Assembly: GCA_019096065.1 (NCBI GenBank)
Contig: JAGUCH010000004.1
Coordinates: 9,486,001-9,550,000 of the forward strand
Length of the DNA stretch: 64,000 bases
Direction: 5' to 3'
From: Paracyclopina nana
Lineage: Eukaryota > Arthropoda > Copepoda > Cyclopoida > Cyclopettidae
The notes beneath the pieces were generated by a model, which saw only the letters and a list, made by a program, of their open reading frames with translations, ran no database searches and was not told the origin of the DNA. Made by a program: the position numbers and the translations under genes. Below, piece by piece: positions 11,304-22,084 of the stretch (positions are counted from its first letter, which is position 1; each line of letters begins with the position of its first letter).

Positions 11304-14300
11304 TTACATCTAAAAAAAATTAAAAAATTCTTGCTAAACACATTGGTCTAATCATTTGACTTAAGAGCTTACATTGAAGGAGCCAGCACGGGTCTGGCGG
11401 GCAAGAGATAGCTGAGCTCCTGCCATCTTGGACCTTTCCTCAGCCTCCTCCAACTCTTGTTGGGCCTTGCGGTATTTAGCCAAGTTAAGGGCGGCAATCT
11501 CCTCAGCCTCCTCAATCTGCTTCTTGTAGGTCTTGATCTTCTGTTGGAGCTTGCTGGCCAACTCAGACATGCGGTCCTGGTTCTTATGGTCCTCATCCTG
11601 TTGGAATTGAAGCTCCTTGATGCGGCGCTCAGCCTTCTGGAAGGCCTTGTAGGTCTCAGATGTCTTGCTTTGAAGGCTGCCAAGCTCAATCTCAAGCTCG
11701 CGAATGCGAGACTCAAGTTTAGCCATAGCATTGCGGCCACCCTTGGCAGCAACCTCATTTGCCTCAGCCAACCTTTGCTCAAGCTCAGCAATTTGGGTCT
11801 CAAGAGCCCTCTTTGCTTTCTCCTGGGAGCTGGAGTGCTCTTGCTCAGCCCTGAGTTCATCAGCAAGGCGAGCAGCATCAACCATAGCCTTCTTGGCCTT
11901 CTCCTCAGAGTTCTTAGCCTATGAGCAAAGAATATGAATTTTATCATGGCAACAAAACATTGTTATACTACATACCTGGTGAAGCATATCATCAATCTCA
12001 GCATGCATGGTGTGGATGGCAGATTCAAGGCGGCGCTTGTCAGAGCCAGCCTTGGAGTTGATGGTAGTCATGTCATTGACGGCAGCACGAGCCTCAGACA
12101 ATTCCATATCTGCCTGCTTCTTGCCACGGTCAGCCGAGTCAAGAAGAGCACGAGCCTCCTCAAGTTCTCCCTGGAGAGCATTGGCACGGCGATCAGCTAA
12201 GCCAGCCTTCTCAGCAATCTCACGGCGTTGACGGCTCTCTTCTTCAAAGAGACCTTCAACATCACGAAGTTGAGCTTGGTACCTCTTGATGGACTTGTGA
12301 GCCTCAGAGTTAGCTTTGTTAGCATGGTCAAGAGCAATCTCTAGTTCATTGATGTCAGATTCAAGCTTCTTCTTGATGCGGAGAGCCTCAGCCTTGGCAC
12401 GAGACTCAGCCTCCAAGGAAGCCTGCATGGAGTCCATGGCACGTTGGTGGTTTTTGCTAAAGTAATCAATATTTTATGAAGATGAGGTCTCAAATTGACA
12501 TGAAAATGTAATACCGTGTGTTATCAAACTCCTCTTCCTTCTCTTGGATCTTTCTGTCAATTTCTTGACGAACTTGTCCAAGCTCAAGCTGTGCCCTAAG
12601 AACCTTGTTCTCCTCTTGTTCAAGAGCAGCTTCAGCCTCCTCAAGAGCAGCCTGGAGCTCCTCCTTCTCAACCTCAAGACGACGTCTCTGCTTGTCAAGC
12701 TCATGGATGGAGCGACCTCCATCTCCAAGCTGGTCAAGAAGATCCTTGATTTCATCAGCCAAGTTCTTGTTCTCACGTTTCACAACATCAAGTTGCTCAG
12801 TGGTCTCATCCCAAGCAGCCTTGAGGCGGAAAAGCTCGCTGTTGTAGTTGCGGCACTCCTTTTGGCTTGCCTCAATCTCAGCAGCAAGATCATCAACCTT
12901 GGCTTTCCATTCTCCAACAACCTGTTGATACAAAAATCTTATAAGCTGCTGCTCTAAACGGTGACTATTCTGCAATTACCTTGTCAAAGTTTCTGCCACG
13001 CTTTTCAGTAATGATAGCAGCAGCATGCACTCTCTCATACTCAAGCTGGAGATCCTCAAGCTCAGTTTCAAGTCGGTGCTTGGTTTTTTCAGTGCTGGCA
13101 ACCTTCTGGTTCAATGACTCAATGGTCTCCTCAGCTTCTGAGAGGCGGGCTGACAACTTTTGTTTGCTGCTGTCAAGCTCATCAATCCTGCCTAGACCCT
13201 CAGTCTCAAACTTAGACCTCCAGAGTTGGATTTCAGCCTGAGCCTTGGAAAGACCCTTGAGTCCATCAGACTTCTTCTCAGACTCCTCCTCAATGCGCTC
13301 CCTCAAGTTTTCAAGCTGGTTATTATGAGAGAAACATAAGATAATAACTATTCTAATATTGAGTGTTTAAGGTCTTACTTCGCTATTCAGGTTCTTGAAC
13401 CTAGCCAAGAGAGAAGCACGGTCACGGGCCTCAGCATCTCCAAGACGCTTGGTGTCCTCAAGCTGGGTGGTGAGAGAGATCTTTGCCTTGCCAAGAGCAG
13501 CAATGGCATTCTCAGTCTCATCAATCTGGCGGAGAAGGTCTTGGTTCTCAACCTGTAACTTCTTCCTTGAAGAGTCAGCCTCATTCAAAGCACGAGCCAT
13601 CTCATCAAGTTTTTGGTTAGCCTCAACAATGAGCCCTTGAGTGAGTTTGCCATTTCTCTCATGATTGGCACGATCCCTCATGGCTTCATCAAGGGCGGCT
13701 CTAGCCTCTTGGAGGTCACGCTCCATGTTGGCCTTGTCCTTCTCAGCCTTAGCCTTCATCTTGTTCAAGGAATCAATTTGCTCTCCCATTTCAGACATGT
13801 TATTGTTATGCTTTTGCCTCAAAGCAGCAAGAGTGCCTTCATGAGCAATGTTGGATTCTTCCAACTCAGCCTTCAACTTGGCAAGCTCAGCCTCCCTCTT
13901 CTTGTTGAGCTCAATCTGGGTGGCAGTGTTGTTGCCGGCATCTTCAAGCTTCTCAGCAAGATCTTCAATATCCCTGGAGAGGGCAGCACGGTTCTTCTCT
14001 GCCTTTGCACGGGCTTGTCTCTCAATTGAGAGCTCTTCATCAAGCTCCTCAAGCCTTGTCTGCAACTCTTTGATTTGCTTGCTGTACTTGCTGGCCAATG
14101 TCTGCTCATCCTCAATCTTGGCAGACATGGAAGCAATCTCCTTCTCTTTGCGTTGGATGGTTTGGTTGAGCTCACTCTTGACTCTCTCAAGGTCTGAGAC
14201 AGCCTCTTGAGTCAACTTGAGGTCTCCCTCAACTTTCCTCTTCAACTTCTCTACATCACCCTTGGCTTTCTTCTCTCTCTCAAGAGAGTCCTCACATTCA

Positions 14301-17300
14301 TCAAGAGCTTGTTCAAGTTTGCCCTTCACCTTGTTGAGGTGGTTGCATTTATCTTCCATGGCTTGGATGTCCTCTTCAGTCTTCTGGCGAGACTCTCCAA
14401 CTCCTCTCTTCTCCTTTTGGAGCTTGGCAATCAGCTCTTCTTGGTGAGCAATCTCCTCCTTCAGAGTCCTGATTTGGTTGTCCTTTGTCATCTTGTCCTC
14501 CTCACAAGCCTCCATTGTGGATTCAAGAGCCTTGATCTCACCACGAAGACGGTCAGCATCTTGCTTCACCTTTTGGCCTTGAGCATCCAAGTTGGCAATT
14601 GCTTCCTCCTCACCGCGGATGCGGTTGTTAGTCTCGTCCAATTGCTTCTGGATATCATTCTTCATAGCCTCAATACGATTGGTCTTGTCAATGATGTCTT
14701 GAACTGCAGATCCACCACTCTGGAGAGCAAGGACCAATTCATTCTTTTCATTGCTCAACCTCTCATACACTGCCTTGACCTTGTTGCATTCAGCAATGGC
14801 CTTGTCAATGTTGGCTTCAGCAATAGCAATCTTTTCCTCATACTCAGCCTTGTATTGAGCAAATTTGGTGCACTTGAGGTTGGGCTTGATGGCCAACCAC
14901 AATTGCCACCAGAGCCAGGTCTTACCAATGTAGTAGTTACGAATGGTTCTCTGGAGGCAGTACAAGGCCAACTTTTGGTCTTGCATTTTCCTGAAGACCA
15001 AGCGAGAGGCCTTGCCTCTAGCTTGAGCCTGAAGCCAAGACAGAACAGTACCAATACGGTCCTCACGAACTTCCTCCATGTAACCCAAAATACCAGCACG
15101 GAAGAATACCTTGGTGTGGCCCAGACGGTACTTCTCAGCCTCCAATTTGATGGTATCAAAGACAGCCTTAGCTGCATCCTTGTCCTTCTTTGCCCTGGCA
15201 ACAGCAGCAGCAGCCAATATATTGTAACGAGACTTGAACTCAGGGTAGACAATCTTGTTGGGGAAGCCCTTCCTGCAGATAGCAATACCTGCCAGCACAC
15301 CATTACATTGGTACTGATGCATGACAAGACCAGGCTCCACTCCTCCAGGGATTTTGTGGGTGTTGGGCACCACACAACGGATGAAGGATGGATCAGTGGA
15401 ATACAGGGTCTTCATGAGATCATCAAGTTGACCCTTGTAGAAAGAGGAGACAGTTTTGCCACCTCCCTTCTTCTTGCCGCCACCACCTCCATCTTTCTTG
15501 ACCTCAAGAGGTTGACCAGGATGGTCATAGAAGCATTGAACTAGAAGGGCATTGCTACCATTCTTCATGAGCTCAACAACAGTGTCATTGAGGGGATCCT
15601 TGTTCTTCTCAAGCCATCCGGTCAAATTGTAGGATACAGTTGCTGCATAATGGATGACAGCAAAGTGAGCATTAGGATCAGGCCTTGGGTTAGCCTTTTG
15701 GAAGTTCTCGCATTTGCCCAACAAGTTTTCATGGAGCTTGGCAGCAAAGGACTGATCAGTAGCCTTGGGGAAGAGAGACTCTTCCTCAAGAATGGCCAAG
15801 AGACCCATGGGCTTCTCAAACATGGTGATGCATTTTTGCAAATCCATACCAAAGTCAACATTGGCCCATTCAATACCTTCCTTCACATACTCCTCCTGTT
15901 CCAGCACAAACATGTGCTGGTTGAAGAATTGCTGCAGCTTTTCATTACAGAAGTTGATACAGATTTGCTCAAAGCCATTGTAGTCAAAGATCTCAAAGCC
16001 AGCAATATCCAGGCAACCAATGTATTGAACTTTCTTCATGGTAGGGTCAACCAGGGTTTCATTACATTTTTCAACAATGAAACGGAAGGTACGCTCATAG
16101 ATGGAGCGGCCAATACCTGAGACAGAGCTAGCAGCTCCACTGCAAGTTTGACCCTTGGATACCCATTCAGTACCGACCTTTAGCTTAGGTTTGCAGAAGT
16201 AAGTAATCATCCATTCCCTGTCAATTCCACAAATGTCAGCAATCTTGATGGCATTGGTCTCCTCCTTGACCTCAGCTTGCTCCTCCTTGCCCACTGGAAC
16301 AAAGTCCTTGGTCAAGTTACCCATGTGCATGACAACAGCTGTGAGCTTGTAGCAATTGTACTTCTCGTCATTGCTGAAGCCCAAGATGTCAAAAGCCTCA
16401 TCAGCAAACATCATGTCCTCTTTGTCATCAATGGAATCCACAGTGACCTTTCCTTGGGACACCCACCAATAGTCATAGATGTTGTCAGAAAGGAATGCCT
16501 TTGCCTTCAAGTCAGGGACTTGGTCAGACATGATGTTGTAGAAGGCATGGTAGCAACGCTCAAGAGTAGCCTGGAAGGTCAACCTAGACTTCTCAAGCAA
16601 GTAAGTCACCATGTCAGCACCAGACAGCTTGCCACCAGCATTGAACCAAATACGGATGAATTTACCAAACCTGGAGGAGTTGTCATTCCTCACAGTCTTA
16701 GCATTGCCCCAGGCCTCAAGCACAGGGTTAGTTTGCACAATCTTGTCCTCAAGACCAGGCTCTCCTTCCTTCCTCTTGCCAGAGGCACCAATGCTGGCAA
16801 AGTATGAGATGACCTTCTTGGTGTTCTCAGTCTTTCCAGCTCCAGACTCTCCAGTAATGAGGATAGACTGGTTCTTGCCAGCATTCATCATACCTTGGTA
16901 GGAGCCCTCAGCAACACCAAAGATGTGGGGAGGGCACTCGCTTCTCCTCATACCAATGTAGATTTCCATGGTACGTTGGGTGTAGATGGGGAAACGCTTG
17001 TAAGGGTTGATGGCAATACAGAAAAGACCAGAGTAGGTGTAGATGAGCTCATTCTTGTACCTAACCACTGAGTTCCACAAAACACAAGCATCATTCAGAT
17101 ATGTCAAGCCAGCCATATCGTCAGAGCAGTCAAACTTGGGAGGGTTGACTTGGCCAACTTGATCCTTCTTGAAAACTTTGGACTGAAAAAAGTAAAAAGT
17201 AAAAGAAATTGCTTTGCTTGATTTTGAGATGGAAATATCGCACCTCTCCAGTTTCCAAGAGCTTGACAGTGACCTTGTCACCCTCGGTGGACTCAATAAG

Positions 17301-17459
17301 ACCCTCAAAGTAGCCATGAGTGGCCTTGTCAGGAACCCAGCAGGACTTCTTGGGATCATAGGGCTTAGACTTCAGCTTGATCTTGAGCTCATCAGACACG
17401 ATCAGCCATGGAGATGGATCTGGATCAGGTCCATCGGACTTCTTGATATGGCCGGGCAT
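11304..17459 (-). CDS. Muscle myosin heavy chain (class II), 1,931 aa
   Basis: Seven coding exons on the minus strand: 17459-17244, 17182-13379, 13315-12980, 12921-12515, 12456-11976, 11918-11373 and 11309-11304. All junctions are GT-AG and in phase. Myosin II hydrolyses ATP to slide actin in thick filaments. The N-terminal SH3-like domain comes first, then the P-loop GESGAGKT (183-190), switch [11 protein letters not shown] (238-247) and switch [11 protein letters not shown] Gly/Lys-rich actin loop 2 ([12 protein letters not shown]), a converter/IQ region and a coiled-coil rod of about 1,090 residues follow, ending RAGSFNM. The length is normal for the family. The motor and most of the rod lie in one 3.8-kb exon with no alternative exon sets, unlike Drosophila Mhc. 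The SH1/SH2 helix reads [15 protein letters not shown] where CNGVLEGIRICRKGF is typical. The last coding exon is only ATG TAA; if its intron is retained the tail would be VSS. Confidence 0.96.
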
Positions 17460-17799
17460 GTTGACTGCTCTTCAGAAACTCTATTGAGAAACATAGCTTA
17501 TGAGTACACCACTATTTATTGGTGAAACATTTCTTAATAGGGGATAAATGGTAATGAGTTTTTTGCGGAAAACTTCTAGGAATTTGAAAGCACCATTATC
17601 GGTGAAGTTTTGCTTCATATGGAATAAATGCTATTCTTAGAATGAGATTGGTGTGAGATTTTATAAATTGGAGTGCACAGAGTTGGGGTGCGAACATTAA
17701 TCTTGGATAAGGTAACTTAGCTAACTTTCTAATGTCACTTTTCTCCTGTGAGAAGCAATGTTGAATAGATCTGAATCACATACCTTCTCGAAGTGTTCT
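17460..17799 (-). other. Myosin 5' UTR with a leader intron
   Basis: On the minus strand a short leader exon would end at 17784 (GAGAAG|GTATGT donor). It would be joined to 17480 (TTTCTCAATAG acceptor), 21 bases before the ATG at 17459. The transcription start is inferred at about 17799 from the TATA spacing. The intron of about 300 bp holds no other recognised feature. Confidence 0.6.
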
Positions 17800-17827
17800 G
17801 AGGGTACAGATGCTTCTGTAGCACGGC

Positions 17828-17834
17828 TTTTATA
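17828..17834 (-). promoter_or_regulatory. TATA box of the myosin promoter
   Basis: The minus strand reads GGGTATAAAAGCC. An initiator-like TCAG lies at 17801-17798, placing the TATA about 29-35 bases upstream of a start near 17799. The leader-exon donor follows directly. The arrangement fits a highly expressed muscle gene. Confidence 0.7.
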
Positions 17835-17839
17835 CCCAA

Positions 17840-19065
17840 GTGCTGTCTCTTGGCAATCGACCTCAATGGCCTGCCCTAAGAAGGACGACCTAAGGCTCTA
17901 CTGCTGGCCAAGTGTGACAAGAATAGACCCTACGGGTCCTGCTAAATGGCACACAATGCCCAGAATCGACACACAATGCCCACAATACCCAAAAAGCATA
18001 CAAAAATATAAGAGAGCAAAACTTGGCAATGCAACTTTGAAAAATAACTTCATCAACACAACCGAAAGTAAATTTAAGGCATCTTTAATTTTTATTAGTA
18101 AAAGCCAAATTGTAGTTCTTTATAGTTCTAAAAGCAATTTTCATGCACACAACAAGCACACAAAGGTCTCAGCGGTAATTGCGTGAATTTTGGCATTATC
18201 TCAGCCAAGCAAAGTCAAACAATTATTCTGTTTACATTTTTGGAAGCTGCCTCAAATAATCTTCATTTTTTGTTAAATAGTAAAAGCCAAATATTTTTAA
18301 AAAGGTACTTTCATGTTTTGCACAAAAGTAAGCTAAAAACAGACTGTCATGGCTCCTTTCTTCAAGAATTTTTGCATTTACATTTAGGATACATTTAGTT
18401 TTCATTTTTGTATATAGATATGCGCCTTTTAGTACTTGTGTGCCTTGTGTGTGTTTTAGTAGGAGCGAGCAAAGTAGTCCAAGAGGCCAAGACACAAGAA
18501 ATTTCAGAAAGCAACATGCACACACGTGCTTTCAATTTTACAACTGCATTCAAGCAATCATTTCAATGACATCCCCAATGTTCTGTGCAGGTTTTGAATG
18601 CTCATTCATTTCGAAGAATTTCTACCTTGGCATGGTTTGTATTACTGACAATGGAACCCCCAAAAAGTATTGGTACTTTGGAAAATGGAAGTCGTTTTAC
18701 ATTTGCATAATTTATCTTCTATCAATTGGTTGTAATTGCAAGCTTGTACTTTTTTACAAATTCAATGTCTTATCGCATATTTTTTCACATAAGATTTGCA
18801 TTGATGGTGGTTAGACGATGATTTGAGCCTGTTGAGCATTTAGCAATTTTATATGATGGAAAGCAATTTTCGCACGTATAATTCAGTTTACAAATTCGTC
18901 TCAGTTTATTTAACAACACATCCATAAAAGCTCTGACGTTTTATTTTATCAAGTGACACATATTATAAAGTATTTTATAAGGTGTGTTGCTCCTCTGTTT
19001 GACATCAGGAAAAGGGAACATGTTATTGTCCAAGAAGTAAATCCCTTTGCAGAAAAAAGGAGAAA
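17840..19065. other. Intergenic DNA upstream of myosin
   Basis: No conserved coding frame was seen; short open frames (up to 142 codons) lack any family resemblance. Myosin enhancer elements would be expected here but none is recognisable by eye. Confidence 0.4.
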
Positions 19066-19067
19066 AA

Positions 19068-19147
19068 ATGCATCTCCTATGGGGATCGAACCTTGAACAT
19101 CAAGTTTAAAGTTTAAGAGTCTGACGCTCTACTAACTGAGCTACTAT
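19068..19147 (-). tRNA. tRNA-like Pol III cassette (probable pseudogene or tRNA-derived element)
   Basis: The minus strand has an A-box-like TAGCTCAGTTAGTAGAGCG, an ACTCTTAA anticodon-loop-like stretch (CTT), a B box GGTTCGATCC and a T6 run just downstream. The acceptor stem does not pair, the T stem is poor, and the anticodon arm would need an insertion. It belongs to the same family as the cassettes at 34.4-34.6 kb and 59.56 kb. Confidence 0.45.
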
Positions 19148-19436
19148 TTTTATTTTATCAGTGACCTTTGTACTCTTCTGCTAAGCCTAGCTAAGCTTAG
19201 TAGAAGAGTTCAGTCTCTATCAGACAAAACTTGATCGAACACATCTTTTAGCTCCAAAAAGTGCCAAATTCAAAATACACAATTTTTAATTGATTGATTA
19301 ACACTTTCAACTTCTCTTGCCCTACTGAGTGCCTCTCAACCCTAGCCCTCAAAGTAATTGATCAAATGCGAAGTCGAGATTGCATGATCTAATAACTTAA
19401 TTAACATTTAAAAATTGATAAACATCATATAAAATC
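19148..19436. other. Intergenic, no feature
   Basis: AT-rich sequence with no coding frame, RNA gene or repeat recognised. Confidence 0.4.
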
Positions 19437-19630
19437 GTATATATATGTAAACAAATTATAAAACAGGCTTACAAAATACCTGAGCTCACTTCACAAAGTA
19501 AAAATCTCTTAGCATCACTTGGCTCTTGCAACCTCGAGCCCGCAAAGTTGCCACTCGATTTTTACTTTACAAAATGTGCTCAGCTATTTCATTAGCTTGT
19601 TTTATAGATTGTTTACATATATAAATAGAT
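19437..19630. repeat. Imperfect palindrome (~190 bp)
   Basis: Left arm 19437-19510 (TATATATGTAAACAA, ATAAAACAGGCTTA, GCTCACTT...GTAAAAATC) pairs with right arm 19552-19630 around a 40-bp centre. It may be a small foldback or MITE-type element. Confidence 0.6.
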
Positions 19631-19929
19631 ATTAGTGTCATAGTGGTATAGTCACTACGCAAAGAGGAGTAGTAGACACATTTCTGGCTATGCGCCACAT
19701 TGTTCAGTGTGAGTCATCCTGACACTCGAGAAAAAGTATCCACAGTGGAAAATGGCTTACTGAAGAAAGCTGCTCTCGGGTCAGGTCATTACAATTCGTT
19801 GCCAACTACCTGAAGCATCTCAAGACACCGTTGAATGGGAAAAATAAAAGAGAAAGGATCATGGCTAGTTCATCCAGTTGAAATCACCGCACTTGATAAG
19901 CATGTATCAAAATCTTTTGTATTCACATC

Positions 19930-20313
19930 AGTATCATAACAACAACAGCGGTGTAGAGCGACCCTAGCGGCCTTTGAGGGCAACAGCTGGGATTTCCTGC
20001 TGACGCTTCTCGAGAAAAAAACTGAGACACCGCTTATTAGCAACTCTACTAACAGTTTGAAATAAAGACCCGAGCAAGTTAGCGTAACCAAACTTTTTAA
20101 AGAATTGCTTCATGACGCAAACAATAAAGAGGTTTAAATTCTATATCAAGATGTTGTAGTCCTCAAAAAGTAAAACAGAAGTAGCTATTTTAAATAATTA
20201 CTCGCCCTAAAATAAAAAAAGTGGCTCGACCCAAAGAAATGAAACTTGATTGGGAGCTCAACTCCCAAGTGTTGCTTCAAAAATGTCGGTAGATGGCGCG
20301 TCTTTGTTATGCT
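19930..20313 (-). mobile_element. Dispersed repeat element, copy 2 (inverted)
   Basis: Reverse-complement match to 4873-5279, covering both ends. The flanking sequence is unrelated, as expected for independent insertions. Confidence 0.75.
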
Positions 20314-20635
20314 ACTGATATCTATCATAAAGATCCAGAATCTTTGCGACACACATATAATATTGACATTTTTTTAACTTAGATTCTCTTGAGTGAATGG
20401 TTTCTAAGTATTGACAATAAAAGATCCTGATTTGTGATCTTTGTGATCTATACATCAATAAGTTATGAGCATTCTCAATATCATTGTGAGCTTAGTATCT
20501 TTACTTGAGCAAGAATATCACAGCTCAAGTGAGAAGCATTTTTTGGCAAGGTGATCTTTACTGGTGCTCAGTGTATAATGTTTGCCATCTTGAGCACAAA
20601 ACGAGGGGTCACAGGCTACAGCAAAGCTCAGCGAC
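20314..20635. other. Intergenic, no feature
   Basis: AT-rich sequence with no coding frame or repeat recognised. Confidence 0.4.
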
Positions 20636-20835
20636 ACTTTCACAACAATTTACCAGAGAATGAGTCATGTCAAAAGAGCTTTCTCTTGTCATTTTCTTCT
20701 TTTCAATATTACTTGATGCACCTCTAAATCTACATGCTGTGGTTGACTCAGGTGCCTCAAATTACCTGCAGAGCTCAGTAAAAGGTCAAGAATGCTGAGT
20801 CTCGTCTCAGTAGAGAGTAAATGTCTCATTATTTT
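20636..20835 (-). repeat. Inverted copy of the 10.5-10.77 kb dispersed repeat
   Basis: Contains GGTTGACTCAGGTGCCTCAA, GCAGAGCTCAG, TCAAGAATGCTGAGTC and AGAGAGTAAATG, matching the reverse complement of about 10645-10735. Confidence 0.7.
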
Positions 20836-20865
20836 ATAGTTCATATGAGTTAGTTATCATCTGTG

Positions 20866-21190
20866 GGGCAGTATTTAGTATAAGCGCGATTGTGCGCGAT
20901 TGTGCGCGATTGTGCGCAATTGTGCGTGATAGTGCGCGTTTGTGAGTGATCATGCGCGTTTGAGCGCAATTGTGCGCTTTTGAGTGCATTTGTGTGCGAT
21001 TGTGCGTGTTTAAATAATCGCGTTTGTCCGCGATAGTGCGCGTTTGTGAGCGATCATGTGTGTTTGAGCGCGTTGAGCGCGATAGTGTGCGTTTGTGAGT
21101 GATCATGCTCGTTTGTGCACGATTGTGGGCAGTATTTAGTATTTGCGCGATTGTGCGCGTTTGGATGCGACTGTGCGCGTTTGAATAATC
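20866..21190. repeat. GTGCGCGATT/GTGCGCGTTT minisatellite
   Basis: About 10-bp units (TTGTGCGCGA, TTGTGCGCGT) punctuated by GGGCAGTATTTAGTAT at 20868 and 21128. The same family occurs at 30410-30575, and a related GTATTTAGTA motif forms the ends of the element at 42.27-42.98 kb. Confidence 0.9.
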
Positions 21191-21319
21191 GCGTTTGTCC
21201 GCAATAAGGAACGATGGCGTCTGTTACGTAGTACAGTCAGCGCACCCTAGCGTGAAAAGCCGTGTAGTATGTTCACCTCTATGCGCGGTATATATAACGT
21301 TACTGGGACATAGAATTGC

Positions 21320-21700
21320 ACACCCGGGCTATTGGGACCCAAATGAACACGATCAATTTTAAGGCCCTTAGGCCTAGAAATTTCAACTTTTTAAATTTTT
21401 TTCATAAAATATAGGCCTTCAGGCCCCTCTGGGCCAAATTTCATAAAAATCCAAGGCCTTCATTTTTTTCATGTTTTATTGGGACATGAGCATGTGCAAA
21501 TTGCTATTGGGACATCAATCCACATGCACTGTTGGGACAAAAATGTGCAAATTGCTATTGGGACATATATGAACATGCACTATTGGGACCAAAATGGGCA
21601 AATTGCTAGTGGGACATCAATCCACATGCACTATTGAGACCAACATTATAAAATGCTATTGGGACTGAAATGAACATGCACTATTGTGACAAAAATTAAC
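21320..21700 (+). repeat. Cluster of TATTGGGAC motifs
   Basis: Roughly ten copies of CTATTGGGACA/CACTATTGGGAC within AT-rich spacers. Inverted copies (TTTGTCCCAAT) occur at 21955-22035, and further copies at 29690-29900. Confidence 0.8.
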
Positions 21701-21704
21701 ACTT

Positions 21705-21915
21705 TGGGCCAGTGGCCAGTAGACTTTGGGCCAGTAGACTTTGGGCCAGTAGACTTTGGGCCAGTAGACTTTGGGCCAGTAGACTTTGGGCCAGTAGACT
21801 TTGGGCTAGTAGACTTTGGGCCAGTAGACTTTGGTGCCAGTAGACTTTGGGCCAGTAGACTTTGGGCCAGTAGACTTTGGGCTAGTAGACTTTGGGCCAG
21901 TAGACTTTGGGCAAA
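21705..21915 (+). repeat. 15-bp array GACTTTGGGCCAGTA (~14 copies)
   Basis: Nearly perfect 15-bp tandem array. It produces repetitive frames on both strands (for example GPVDF and SPKSTG repeats) with no other coding evidence. Confidence 0.95.
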
Positions 21916-22084
21916 CAAGCTTAAAGGAGCTGAAAATCACTGAACTGTGCATTTTTGTCCAAATAGAAAGAGTGCTTTTCTCCCAATAGAAAGAGTGCTT
22001 TTGTCCCAATAAAAAGTGTGCTTTTGTCCCAATGAGAAAAGCTATAGAAATTAAGGAGGAGCCATAAATAGCCAATCATTTAAT

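Noticed and set aside
14207-15544. 445-codon plus-strand frame
   Set aside because: Antisense to the myosin motor exon; Leu/Ser-rich with no family resemblance.
21646-21943. Repeated GPVDF / SPKSTG proteins
   Set aside because: Generated by the 15-bp GACTTTGGGCCAGTA array.
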